Positions 48,698 through 58,115 of a DNA stretch of 64,000 nt are shown here, piece after piece. Under the pieces are notes generated by a model, which had not been told where the DNA came from, ran no database searches, and saw only the letters and a program-made list of their open reading frames with translations. Origin of the DNA: Chlamydia avium 10DC88 (GTDB lineage: Bacteria; Chlamydiota; Chlamydiia; Chlamydiales; Chlamydiaceae); the NCBI RefSeq assembly GCF_000583875.1, contig NZ_CP006571.1, positions 62,001 to 126,000 on the forward strand. The letters run 5' to 3'. The stretch's first letter is position 1. Every line of letters starts with the position of its first letter. The position numbers and the translations under genes are program-made.

Positions 48698-48746
48698 AAA
48701 ATACAAAAAGCTATAGAGAAATACTTTTCTATGGCTTTTTGTATTT
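48698..48746. terminator. Long hairpin after the TepP-like gene
   Basis: A stem pairs the region AATACAAAAAGC (left) with GCTTTTTGTATT (right), extended inward by ATAGA/TCTAT around a 10-nt loop. It lies 14 bp after the TepP-like stop and is followed by T-rich DNA. It is also placed to catch leftward transcription leaving the convergent pmp gene. Confidence 0.75.
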
Positions 48747-48847
48747 TTATGATTTTAATTTTTTCATGTAGGCATCTTTCTTCTTATCTCAAATAACATG
48801 GAGAAGAAGATTCTTCTTTTGATAGCTATGATTTTTTCTTAGAGATG

Positions 48848-51685
48848 TTAAAAAGTAATATGTGTTCCTATGTGTAGGTAATTAGAGAAGGTGGATGAGG
48901 AGATTTCGCCTTTATAATTGCATAGGATTTTCATGTTGTGGAAGATTTGTGTTTCATTATTGATATTTGCTGCGAAAGCATTTCTGGCTACAGGGCTTCC
49001 TTGAGAGAGCCACGAGCCGTTGCTAGCGATTAGAGTGGTTAGGATTTTAGGGTATTGTCTGTACACAAGAGGTTGGTAGGAGAGATAGCATTTCCATAGG
49101 GAAGGAGCCGTGAAACTATCTTGTTTTATTTGTATAAAGATTCCTATGGGTAGTGCCAAAGTATGTAGGGGGGATTCTGTAGAAAATATTCGAGGATAGT
49201 CTCCTATTTCTTTACACTGGGATGTTCCTGAAGCGAAGGCCACAGCTTCCAGAAATGCTGCTAGGCTATAATTTTTTCGCATTAGGAAGATAAGAGTGGT
49301 TTCAAGTGTCGCAAGAAAGCTATGAGTATAGAATGTTCCTTGAGAAGATTTATTATTTTCGTAGTGACTAGAGAGTTTATGATCACCATAGTTGTAAGCT
49401 AAAGATCCTGTGGTGATGAGTTTCTTATGCATCCAAGGGAGCTGAATTTGCATTCCGGCGAGATAGCTTTTTGATGAGATTTTATTGTGAGTAACTTTTT
49501 CTTTGATATGCGTGAATTGCTGAGAGAATATGAAGGCGAGTTTTTGATTTGATATTGTTGTAGATGCAGGGACGACAGCATATCCTCCCGAGATCATATG
49601 GAATCCGTGGATATGATTTCTTGTACTTTGATGAATATTGGTGCCTAGGCCATAACCAGAGATGAAGAAGCTACTCTCTTCATCGGTGGGGGGGGGGGGG
49701 TAGTGGGATTTTGTAGTATATAGATTCCCCCACAAGGAGTTAGCAACTAAAGGAGTATTGTATTTAGGATTGGGAATGTAGTATTGAGTGGCGGTCCAGT
49801 CAGCATAAAGCATACGGTGAGAAGTATTTGCTGTATCTAGAGTTGTTCCTGCTGTTGTAGTATATTCTTCCCAATAGGGGGACCAGATGCCTTGATAGCC
49901 ATAGTGTTGTGTGTCATTAATGGCTTCGATATTGAGATTGTCAATAGTAATTTTTTTTGTAGCATTATCACAGAGATAAAGGAAGGGAACTTTAGTAATG
50001 GAATTAGATAGGTCTACGTATTCATAGGGGTTTTCATTTTCATCATTAACTAAGGTTAAGTTTCCTGAAATTGTTACAGTGGGGTTGTTATCCTCAGTAT
50101 ATGTAGTAGTGTTATCAGTAGTAGTACTACTAGGATAGATCCATATTTTTGGAGCTTGTGCGTCTTCTTTGAGTAGAGAGGGCAGATTAAGAGAGAGCTT
50201 TGTAATTTCTAAGTTGCAATTTTCTGTGGTAGTATTAGACCCTGCTTGTTTTTCTGTTCTGATTATTCCTTGATTTCCTAGACGTAAGAACCCTTCAGTT
50301 TGTGTCAAAGAATATAGGGCTAGGCAGGCTCGGTCTTCTACAGCCAGTGTCCCATAAGCGATTTGATTTGTATTTTGTAAATAGCTTGTATAATCTGCTT
50401 CTTGTGGTGATGCATCTGGAACATTAGCTCCCGAAAGAAGAACGGTCCCTAAATGGTAAGTTTCTGGATTAATAGTTACGGATGCTGATGGGGTCGTGTT
50501 TTCAATAGGATCATAAAAAACAATACAATATCCTTTTCGTGATCCAATTTTTAAGTCGAGATATTCTGTAGTACTGATGGCATTTCTATAATATTTATCA
50601 GTTGTTGAAGTGAAGTTTCTATTAAAGATGATATCACCATAGTCTGCTGACAAATAAAATTCTGCTGCTGCGTTTTCCTGCCCTTGATTTATTAAAGCTC
50701 CTCCTTGTTGTGAGTTATTATTTGAAAATAATATAGGACCGTTATCGCGAATTGTGAGGTTTTTAGTATAAATCCCACCGCCGAGTTTTACAGCAATATT
50801 ATTGGTGAAAGTAATTGTTTTGCGATTATTTATTATATTACAAGAATCAATACAGTAAATAGCGCCGCCTCCTGCTCCTGTCTCCCTATTACTAACACAG
50901 TAATTGTTGGAGAAAGTAATTAATTCGTCATTGTCAGAAATTATTAATGTCTCTGCATAAATGCACCCATTATTTCCCCCTTGGTTATTCTTAAATGTAA
51001 TGGGGGCATGGTTTTGTGTTATAGTTACAGTCTTTATCGCTCCTATACTTCCTCCCCTGCCATATTTGTTAGATTGATGATTGGACCAGTTACATTTATT
51101 ATTTTGAAATGTTATTTCCCCATAGTTATTGCTGATCGTTATATTATTACGTGCATAGAGTGCCCCTCCTTCATCTGTTGCGATATTATTTAGAAAATGT
51201 ATAGGGCCTTGATTATTAGAGATATCGATATTTATAGCTCGTATAGCTCCTGCATTTTTATAGATGCCTGAGGATCCTGCTATATTTTCCATAAAGCAAC
51301 ATAGCTGTTGATTATTCGAGATGACGCAATTGTTTAGGCAGTAGATAGCACCCCCATTTCCTATAGTGTGGTTTGCTTGGAAGATCACAGGGCCAGGATT
51401 ATTTATAATACTGAGATTATTTACAGCAATGCCTCCGCCTCCTTCCTCTTGTGACTGTGAAAACTGACCTCTTATATAGAAATAGTCGTTGTTAGAGATC
51501 TCGAAGTCTACACTTGTATCATTTAGTTTTCCTAGAGTTTTAGATGAAAGATAGGAAAAATAGGAATCCTCGAGATTTTCGATATCAAAAGATTCAGATG
51601 ATGCATAATCATTTGCTAGGATATTGTGCGGATAAAATGTAGTCAAACAACTGAGTAAAACAAGAGAACAAGCGTAGGAGCGCAT
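48848..51685 (-). CDS. Polymorphic membrane protein with poly-C tract (Pmp, E/F-like)
   Basis: An autotransporter of 945 residues. The signal peptide is RSYACSLVLLSCLTTFYPHN. The passenger has repeated FxxN and GGAI/GGAL motifs (for example NGGAIYCLNN, EGGALYARNN, GGGAIYCIDS). The C-terminal barrel from about residue 670 starts at SFFISGYGLG and ends in HITF. Barrel features such as FIFSQQFTHIKEK suggest the PmpE/F group, but subfamily assignment is uncertain. A C13 tract in the coding strand (Pro codons about 662-666, at 49688-49700) sits just before the barrel. One-base slippage would truncate the protein there and abolish display. It is followed by a shared terminator hairpin. Confidence 0.88.
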   Translation of the reverse strand: MRSYACSLVLLSCLTTFYPHNILANDYASSESFDIENLEDSYFSYLSSKTLGKLNDTSVDFEISNNDYFYIRGQFSQSQEEGGGGIAVNNLSIINNPGPVIFQANHTIGNGGAIYCLNNCVISNNQQLCCFMENIAGSSGIYKNAGAIRAINIDISNNQGPIHFLNNIATDEGGALYARNNITISNNYGEITFQNNKCNWSNHQSNKYGRGGSIGAIKTVTITQNHAPITFKNNQGGNNGCIYAETLIISDNDELITFSNNYCVSNRETGAGGGAIYCIDSCNIINNRKTITFTNNIAVKLGGGIYTKNLTIRDNGPILFSNNNSQQGGALINQGQENAAAEFYLSADYGDIIFNRNFTSTTDKYYRNAISTTEYLDLKIGSRKGYCIVFYDPIENTTPSASVTINPETYHLGTVLLSGANVPDASPQEADYTSYLQNTNQIAYGTLAVEDRACLALYSLTQTEGFLRLGNQGIIRTEKQAGSNTTTENCNLEITKLSLNLPSLLKEDAQAPKIWIYPSSTTTDNTTTYTEDNNPTVTISGNLTLVNDENENPYEYVDLSNSITKVPFLYLCDNATKKITIDNLNIEAINDTQHYGYQGIWSPYWEEYTTTAGTTLDTANTSHRMLYADWTATQYYIPNPKYNTPLVANSLWGNLYTTKSHYPPPPTDEESSFFISGYGLGTNIHQSTRNHIHGFHMISGGYAVVPASTTISNQKLAFIFSQQFTHIKEKVTHNKISSKSYLAGMQIQLPWMHKKLITTGSLAYNYGDHKLSSHYENNKSSQGTFYTHSFLATLETTLIFLMRKNYSLAAFLEAVAFASGTSQCKEIGDYPRIFSTESPLHTLALPIGIFIQIKQDSFTAPSLWKCYLSYQPLVYRQYPKILTTLIASNGSWLSQGSPVARNAFAANINNETQIFHNMKILCNYKGEISSSTFSNYLHIGTHITF
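49688..49700 (-). repeat. Homopolymeric C13 tract inside the pmp gene (phase-variable)
   Basis: The + strand carries 13 consecutive G, read as C13 in the coding strand and encoding four prolines plus part of a Tyr codon. At this length the pmp gene is in frame (ON). Tracts this long slip readily during replication, and poly-G/C switching is known for several chlamydial pmp genes. Confidence 0.85.
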
Positions 51686-51834
51686 AATTGGATAACTAAC
51701 AACCAGAGAATCACGTACTATACGTCTCTATAACGTATGTCTGATAAGTTGTCTAGGTGTTTATTTGTAATTATTTTTCTGTTTTTGAATAGCTTTATTT
51801 TTGTATTTATAAGAGAAGAAAGTTTATAAAAATG

Positions 51835-51870
51835 GAGAGAAAGATCCCTAGGGCAAAGAACCTTTCTCTC
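51835..51870 (-). terminator. Terminator after pmp gene at 51879
   Basis: GAGAGAAAG and CTTTCTCTC form a 9-bp stem 8 bp beyond the pmp stop. On the leftward strand it is followed by a T-rich run. It ends transcription of the adjacent pmp gene and separates it from the poly-C pmp. Confidence 0.75.
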
Positions 51871-51878
51871 ACTAGTGG

Positions 51879-54875
51879 CTAGAATATGCTTTGAATTCCA
51901 GTGATTATACGATGATTGATAGATGCTTGTTTGGAATTGTAAACATAATCTATGTATCCTGTAATTCGTTGAGAAAACTGAATATCATCGTGTAATTGTA
52001 ATAAGAATCCGTTACGTGTTAAGGGGATCCCTCGTATAGTGAAGGTTTCACTATTAGTTATGATTGTCATATTAGTGTGAGGGTTGGTTCGGTAGACATC
52101 AGGTTTATAAGCAAATTTCAACATGAGTGTCGATGGAGCTCGTTTAAATGGAGTATACCATGTTGAAACAAATCCTACGGGAAGGGAGAGATTATGTCCC
52201 TTGCCTCGGGAGAATTTTCTAGCTAAACTTCCGCTTTCTTGAAATGCGCTTTGCCATCCTCCGAAACATTCAGCAGAGATAAACCCAGTGAGATGGAATT
52301 GCTCAGCAAGTATTTGTGTGATGTCAAACCATAGAAGAAATGGGTGATTCACAGAGACGGAAACATAATAGACGTTATTATACCAAGTGGCTTGAGATTG
52401 CAAAGGAGTCTGCAGGTAAGATCTTGAATAGTTTGTGGTCATGTGGTTTTTAGCATAGACATATGCGGATTCCCAAGCAAAATGGATTTCTCTATTTGGC
52501 GTGGCAACAGGGAGATTTCCAAATAAGCCAAAGAAAACCATTTGTTCGCTACTTTTAGCTTGATATAGCTTGCTTTTTATTTGTCCATAGAGCTGACCGA
52601 AGGCTATACCTAGAGCAGCTTGGTCAGGGTAGTAAATACGGACATTTGTTTGGTATCCTCCGTGTCTTCCTGAAAATCCATCATATTGTGATCGAGGATG
52701 TTGATGGGAATAAGCGCCTAATGCTTTGATTGAGGAGCCCCAACCTTCGTGTTCTCCCTGAATATGGTCTCCCAGTAGGGAATTTGCAAATATTTGTGCA
52801 GCAAAAAATGAAGACCATAAGGAATTAGGAACTAATTCTCCACGACGTTCAGGAGCAAGAATATAGGACGCATATGGGGATGGTGAAGGATTCCAAATTA
52901 AGTATAGTGTGCGGTTATCTGTTCCTGAAGGTACACCACCATTGGGTGTTGGAGATAATAGAGGAGCAGACCATGAGGATTCCCAGGATCCTTGATAACC
53001 ATAGTGATCGGGAACAGGGATTTCTCCAGTGGTGAAACTTGTTGCTGTAGGATTATTATTATTATTTGAAGTAAACGTGGCAAAAGGAATAGTTAAGGAA
53101 CTAGCTAATAATGAATTATCATATGTAGTTTCTGGATCCTCGCAAACAACAGCTAGTTGTCCTTCTAGAGTGATTGTCTGTGCTCCTGAGTTGACAGTTG
53201 CTGTTTCCCAAGTAGGGCTGAGATAAGAAGTGACATCACAACCTAGGTTTTTTATACTAAAATCAGTTGCTGTAGGAAGCGTAGTAGTAGGGGGAGTTCC
53301 TGAAGATGTTAACAAGCCGATATCTGCTCCTGAGCCTAGAGTTAGTCTTCCAGGATCTGCTGTTAGCCCTAAGACATTAAGTGTTGCGTTATCTGTAACT
53401 ACAAGCTGCCCATCTTGAATAACGACTTTACCACATAGAGAAGATAGGGAATTCTCTGGATGAAATTGTTCTGATAGGGAAAGAAGAGCAGAGGAAAAGA
53501 CTACAGACCCTGAGTATCCAGTAGTATTAATGATGATTTCATTTGGTGTTGTCCCAGCTCCAGTGTCTCCAGCTGTTGTTCCTGGGTTAGTATTGGTAAT
53601 AGGATCGTAAAAAATAATTTTCGCATCCCCTGAAGCACTGATTGATGTGATTTTTGCATTACCATCTAGTTGTATGGCATTGCGTACTCCGGGACGGGTG
53701 TTTATTGTATTTCCAGCAAAGGTCATTATGCCTCTGCCTGCCGTTAAGGTTAGTGAAGAATCTGCAGTAGAGGTAGTATCTCCCACTGAGGAACTTATAT
53801 AGATTGCTCCACCTTGTTGTGCGCGGTTATGATAAAAATTGGTATCCCCAATGGTCTTCATAGTAAGGGATCTTGCGCAAATTGCTCCGCCATTTTCTGT
53901 GGCTGAGTTTTTAATGAAAAAAAAATCTGAATTTGTATTTAGAGTACAGGTAGTAGTATAGATAGCCCCACCATCTTTCGCAGCAGAATTGTAGCTGAAA
54001 GTTATGGGATTAGTATTGTTATTGAATGTTACGGATTTTGTTGGACAGCAAATAGCACCTCCTGATCCTGCAGCAATAACTACAGAAGGCTGAGGGGTGA
54101 CTGTTGCTAATCCATTTGCTGCTGTATTTCCAGAAAAGGTAATAGAGCGTGTATTACCTTCAAAGGTAACAGATCCATCGTAAATAGCCCCTCCACCACA
54201 AGTCGCATAGTTTTGTGAAAAGGTAATAGGACAAAAATTTTTATTAATATCACATGTAGCATCGGTCTTATTTAGAATAGCGGATCCGAAATTACCAGAA
54301 TTATTTTCAAATGTAATTTTTTTATTAATGTTGGTAATACTTAATTTTTGTTCTGTTTTGAGGACAGATCCACAGCAACAGTTCACCGTTGTTGTGGTTC
54401 CTTCAGTGCTATCTCCACCAGCGCCAGTAGTAGAGACAACGGGCGAGTAGGATGTACGATTGTTGGTGAAGATAAGGTAGCTACAGTTGTTAATTGAAGT
54501 AGTTGATCCCGAAATAAGCCCTTCACTTCCTGTAGAGATATTGTTAGAGATTACGAGTTTTGATAAGTTAGATAAACTCAAACTTCCTGAAGAGGAGATT
54601 AATGCTGTATCATCTTGGACAGGTGCTTGGCAATTGGAAAAGGAAAGCTGATAGCCATTCCCAAGTAGAGAGAATGAGGTAGTTGCCCCAAGGAATGAAG
54701 AATCAAACTGTGCACCAAACAGGTTGTTTACATTACAGTTAGAGTTGAGACATACAGTATTTGCCACGTCATAAAAAGGAAACGTCACATTATTCGGAAG
54801 AGATTGGGTAGAGGCCCACCCTGTAATACATAAGCAAGATAAAAAACACAAAGAAGAAGATTTAAAAGAAGTCAT
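51879..54875 (-). CDS. Polymorphic membrane protein (Pmp, H-like)
   Basis: An autotransporter of 998 residues. The signal peptide runs to about residue 23 (SSLCFLSCLCITGWAST). The passenger is Thr/Ser/Gly-rich and carries GGGAIYDG, SGGAICCP, DGGAIYTT, NGGAICAR and QGGAIYIS together with FxxN motifs such as FENN, FSGN and FAGN. Cysteines are frequent in the first quarter. The barrel begins near LVPNSLWSSFFA and ends in QSIF. HGGYQTNVRIYYPDQAALGIAFGQLYG suggests the PmpH group, but I am not certain. It starts 39 bp after the neighbouring pmp gene ends, so the two are probably in one operon. Pmps act as adhesins and surface antigens. Confidence 0.87.
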   Translation of the reverse strand: MTSFKSSSLCFLSCLCITGWASTQSLPNNVTFPFYDVANTVCLNSNCNVNNLFGAQFDSSFLGATTSFSLLGNGYQLSFSNCQAPVQDDTALISSSGSLSLSNLSKLVISNNISTGSEGLISGSTTSINNCSYLIFTNNRTSYSPVVSTTGAGGDSTEGTTTTVNCCCGSVLKTEQKLSITNINKKITFENNSGNFGSAILNKTDATCDINKNFCPITFSQNYATCGGGAIYDGSVTFEGNTRSITFSGNTAANGLATVTPQPSVVIAAGSGGAICCPTKSVTFNNNTNPITFSYNSAAKDGGAIYTTTCTLNTNSDFFFIKNSATENGGAICARSLTMKTIGDTNFYHNRAQQGGAIYISSSVGDTTSTADSSLTLTAGRGIMTFAGNTINTRPGVRNAIQLDGNAKITSISASGDAKIIFYDPITNTNPGTTAGDTGAGTTPNEIIINTTGYSGSVVFSSALLSLSEQFHPENSLSSLCGKVVIQDGQLVVTDNATLNVLGLTADPGRLTLGSGADIGLLTSSGTPPTTTLPTATDFSIKNLGCDVTSYLSPTWETATVNSGAQTITLEGQLAVVCEDPETTYDNSLLASSLTIPFATFTSNNNNNPTATSFTTGEIPVPDHYGYQGSWESSWSAPLLSPTPNGGVPSGTDNRTLYLIWNPSPSPYASYILAPERRGELVPNSLWSSFFAAQIFANSLLGDHIQGEHEGWGSSIKALGAYSHQHPRSQYDGFSGRHGGYQTNVRIYYPDQAALGIAFGQLYGQIKSKLYQAKSSEQMVFFGLFGNLPVATPNREIHFAWESAYVYAKNHMTTNYSRSYLQTPLQSQATWYNNVYYVSVSVNHPFLLWFDITQILAEQFHLTGFISAECFGGWQSAFQESGSLARKFSRGKGHNLSLPVGFVSTWYTPFKRAPSTLMLKFAYKPDVYRTNPHTNMTIITNSETFTIRGIPLTRNGFLLQLHDDIQFSQRITGYIDYVYNSKQASINHRIITGIQSIF

Positions 54876-54913
54876 GTTACGCCCTGTTTATTGATCCCGC
54901 TGTTTTAGTTAGA

Positions 54914-57859
54914 TTAGAATCGAAATTTGCTTCCTATATCTATACTGTAATTACGGGAGGATTTGCGTAATTCATAATTGCCGTGAGTAAAAATTTCTAT
55001 ATTATTATTTATAGATGTGTGCGTAGACCCTTGGAAGAATATCGCGTACCTGTCTAAATTTGTTGCCGATGTGATCCATGAAATATTGTTGGCAAGTAGT
55101 AGTGTAGTGCATTTAGGATCCTTACGATAGACATCAGGAACATAAGCAACTGAAAGACTATAGAAATCAGGATGTTTATGCGATCTTCTATCAATTTTAA
55201 ATCCTGCAGGTATAGATACATTAATTAGATAACTAGAATCAAAAGAGCGAGCTTCTTCTTGTTTTTCTTTGAAAGATTCATGTTCTGCATAACCTATTTG
55301 AGCATGGACAAAGGGAACAAATTGATTGAAGGGGAGATTCTTGATTCTTAGGATGATGGGCAGGTTGCCGCCGATTTCTCCTAGCCAACAATTATTATCC
55401 CAAGAAATTTCTTTTTTAGGAGCAAAGGTGTATTGTGTTGTCATTTCTTCGGTAGTGCGGCTATAGCATGCACGTGCAGAAAAACCTGTGAAGATAATAT
55501 TATTGATGGGGTGCTTTATAGAAAGATATGCCGTTCCCATAAGGGATTGAGATTTCGATGTGGAAACTACATAATCTTTCGATCGTCCAAACATTTGAGC
55601 GAAGGCAACGCCAAATACTGATCCTGCAATTGTTTGTGAATTAGCACCAACTATGTAGCCTCCGCTAATCCGACGAAATCCATGGGAATTTTCATCACGC
55701 TCACGATGAAAGATATTGGAGATCCCCGCAAAGTATAGGCCTTGACCATAGTTAAAGCCATCACAGCTTGATGTAGCAGCATCATTCAGGGAACGCAAAT
55801 CAATTAATGCTCCCCATAGGCTATTTGGGACTAGTGTTGACTGACGTTCAGGACTTGGAAGAAATCCTGTACGTGTCCATGTTGCTTTAAGAGTTTTAGT
55901 ATTATTTTCTCCATTTTCCCAAGAAAACGTCCAAGAGCCTAAGTAACCATATTGTGCTTCTGGAAACTCTACATTTGTTGTAATTTGATTGTCATTCTGA
56001 GTGGTAAGGACTAAGGGATTGAGGGTAACTGAGTCTTGATTAAACAAAGAATGGTTTTCATAAGCATGTCCAGATACATCATCTATAGAAACAGATCCAT
56101 TAAGTATGATAGAACCAGAACTATTTTTAGTTTCAATTTTAGCTTGGCTAGATGCATTAAGAGAATCTAAGTTTAGATGGAGATCAGTAATAGTTATTTG
56201 ACCATCTGTATTGTTTTGAGCCGTGCCATTATTTGTCGAGTGTTCGGTAATTTGTAATGTTGTTCCTCCATCCATAAGTAGGATAGAGTCTTCTTCTTGA
56301 GTGAAGGAAAGTACAGCGAGAGTTGCTTTATTTGCTAAGATTAATTTTCCATTGGATAACTTAACTTTTTGATAGATAGTTGAGGTCGAGTCGTTTGTAT
56401 TGTCAGTATCTAATCCTGAGAAAATAACAGAACCTGTGTATTTGGAAGAGCTATTAGGGTTAATTGTTAGTTCTTGGTTATTGGCTGTATCAGGAAGAGC
56501 TCCAGTAATTGGGTCATAGAAAATTAAGCTATAATTTTCTGAAGCAGATAAAGAAGAAATGGTTGCTCCCTTCCCTAGGGAGATAGCATTTCTTTGTATG
56601 GTTGTGTTGGTCTGGTTAGTTTTTTTTAGGTTATGATAAAACACCATAGGACCATAGTCTGCAGATAATGACAAAGTTCCATTATCTGCTATGTAGATAG
56701 CTCCTCCATCTTTAGAGACGTTATCTCTAAACATTGTAGATCCTGAGGAGGAAATACTTAACTTATCTGTGTGAATAGCCCCACCTGAAGTTGAGGCAAA
56801 ATTATTCGCAACGAAAATAGTTTGTTGGTTGCTTATAGTGATTCCTGTGTAATCAGAAGGAGTTGCTGATGGTGTTGTTCCCGCTTGCTTAGCGAATAAT
56901 GCGCCTCCTAGACCCACAGTAATTCCATCTGTAGGAGAGACTTCTGGGAAAGCAGAGTTATTCTGTAGGATCAAGACCCCATTGTTGGAGAATGTGACAT
57001 TACCTTCTCCATAGATAGCTCCTCCTGATTTTGCATTGTTTGCTTCAAATTTTACTACCCCATTTCCAGAAATATTTATTGTTGTATTTTTTTGTGTGGT
57101 TGTTTCAGGAGGAGTTGTAGTTGTGGGATCTACAGCATGGATAGCCCCTCCATATAGATTTGCTGAGTTGGTAGCAAAAATTACAGAAGGACATTGAGTA
57201 ATGGAAAAACTTTCAGAGGAGCCAATAGCTCCTCCGTTATTAGCTACATTACTAGAGAATGCAGCTTGATGCACCTTATTAATCGACCCATTTTTTACCC
57301 AGATACCCCCACCATTACTTGCTGCATAGTTGTTTTGAAAAAGAACATTCTGTGTATTTTGTAAGAATAAAGATCCCGATACATAGATAGCCCCACCTTT
57401 AGGAGCTGGGATAGAATCAGTAGGAGTACTGCTATTTGCAAGAACACGACAATTCGTAAAGACACAAGAAGACAATCCTGAGATTGTGTATGGAGCAGCA
57501 TTGGTGGTCGTGGCGCTAGTTGCAGGTGTTGAATTTAAAGCTGCACCATTTGTTGTTGTACAGAGGTTCATGAAAGAAATACTATTTCTTCGGCCTATAA
57601 TAGTAATGGGTCCTGAAGAATTCAAAAAGCAACTTAGTGGGGTAGCTGCTTGGCAATTGTCAATATTTAAAATATAAAGATTACCAGTAAGGATGGCTGT
57701 TGTTCCCTCAGGATTTGCAGTAATCGTATAGGGGAATTGTTTATCAAGATCTCCGTTATACGTGCCACTGGGGACCAAGATTTCCAGGGAGTCAACCCGA
57801 GATGAGTAAGTAAGAGTTAGTATAGAGAAGACAATAAATTTACTAAAAGAAGCTTTCAT
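54914..57859 (-). CDS. Polymorphic membrane protein (Pmp, G-like)
   Basis: An autotransporter of about 981 residues from the start MKASFSKFIVFSILTL at 57859. A longer frame to 57889 would place ten residues before the signal. The passenger has KGGAIYVS, NGGAIGSS, YGGAIHAV, SGGAIYGE, SGGAIHTD and DGGAIYIA, with FxxN motifs such as FQNN, FSNN and FVAN. The barrel runs from LVPNSLWGALIDLR to the last residues SKFRF. FGVAFAQMFGRSKDYVVS in the barrel is typical of the PmpG group. The gap to the large pmp gene is about 230 bp with no gene, and probably contains its promoter. Confidence 0.88.
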   Translation of the reverse strand: MKASFSKFIVFSILTLTYSSRVDSLEILVPSGTYNGDLDKQFPYTITANPEGTTAILTGNLYILNIDNCQAATPLSCFLNSSGPITIIGRRNSISFMNLCTTTNGAALNSTPATSATTTNAAPYTISGLSSCVFTNCRVLANSSTPTDSIPAPKGGAIYVSGSLFLQNTQNVLFQNNYAASNGGGIWVKNGSINKVHQAAFSSNVANNGGAIGSSESFSITQCPSVIFATNSANLYGGAIHAVDPTTTTPPETTTQKNTTINISGNGVVKFEANNAKSGGAIYGEGNVTFSNNGVLILQNNSAFPEVSPTDGITVGLGGALFAKQAGTTPSATPSDYTGITISNQQTIFVANNFASTSGGAIHTDKLSISSSGSTMFRDNVSKDGGAIYIADNGTLSLSADYGPMVFYHNLKKTNQTNTTIQRNAISLGKGATISSLSASENYSLIFYDPITGALPDTANNQELTINPNSSSKYTGSVIFSGLDTDNTNDSTSTIYQKVKLSNGKLILANKATLAVLSFTQEEDSILLMDGGTTLQITEHSTNNGTAQNNTDGQITITDLHLNLDSLNASSQAKIETKNSSGSIILNGSVSIDDVSGHAYENHSLFNQDSVTLNPLVLTTQNDNQITTNVEFPEAQYGYLGSWTFSWENGENNTKTLKATWTRTGFLPSPERQSTLVPNSLWGALIDLRSLNDAATSSCDGFNYGQGLYFAGISNIFHRERDENSHGFRRISGGYIVGANSQTIAGSVFGVAFAQMFGRSKDYVVSTSKSQSLMGTAYLSIKHPINNIIFTGFSARACYSRTTEEMTTQYTFAPKKEISWDNNCWLGEIGGNLPIILRIKNLPFNQFVPFVHAQIGYAEHESFKEKQEEARSFDSSYLINVSIPAGFKIDRRSHKHPDFYSLSVAYVPDVYRKDPKCTTLLLANNISWITSATNLDRYAIFFQGSTHTSINNNIEIFTHGNYELRKSSRNYSIDIGSKFRF

Positions 57860-58115
57860 TGACTCGAGAAGTGATAAAGGATTTACCATTCACATAAATA
57901 AAAAGTATTAAAAAATCAATAAGATGGAAAAAAGAAGAATATAAGATGTTCTCCTTGAATAAGAAAAAAGACCCTTAAACAAGGTAGGTATTTAACTATC
58001 CTTAGAGATGGCACAGAGTTAGTGTTTTTCTAGTAAATATGTTGTATTTTCCCTATGAAAATCTTCATGGAGGAGGAAATCGTTGGAAATTCCAGGGGAT
58101 ATTCATACCATTTTT

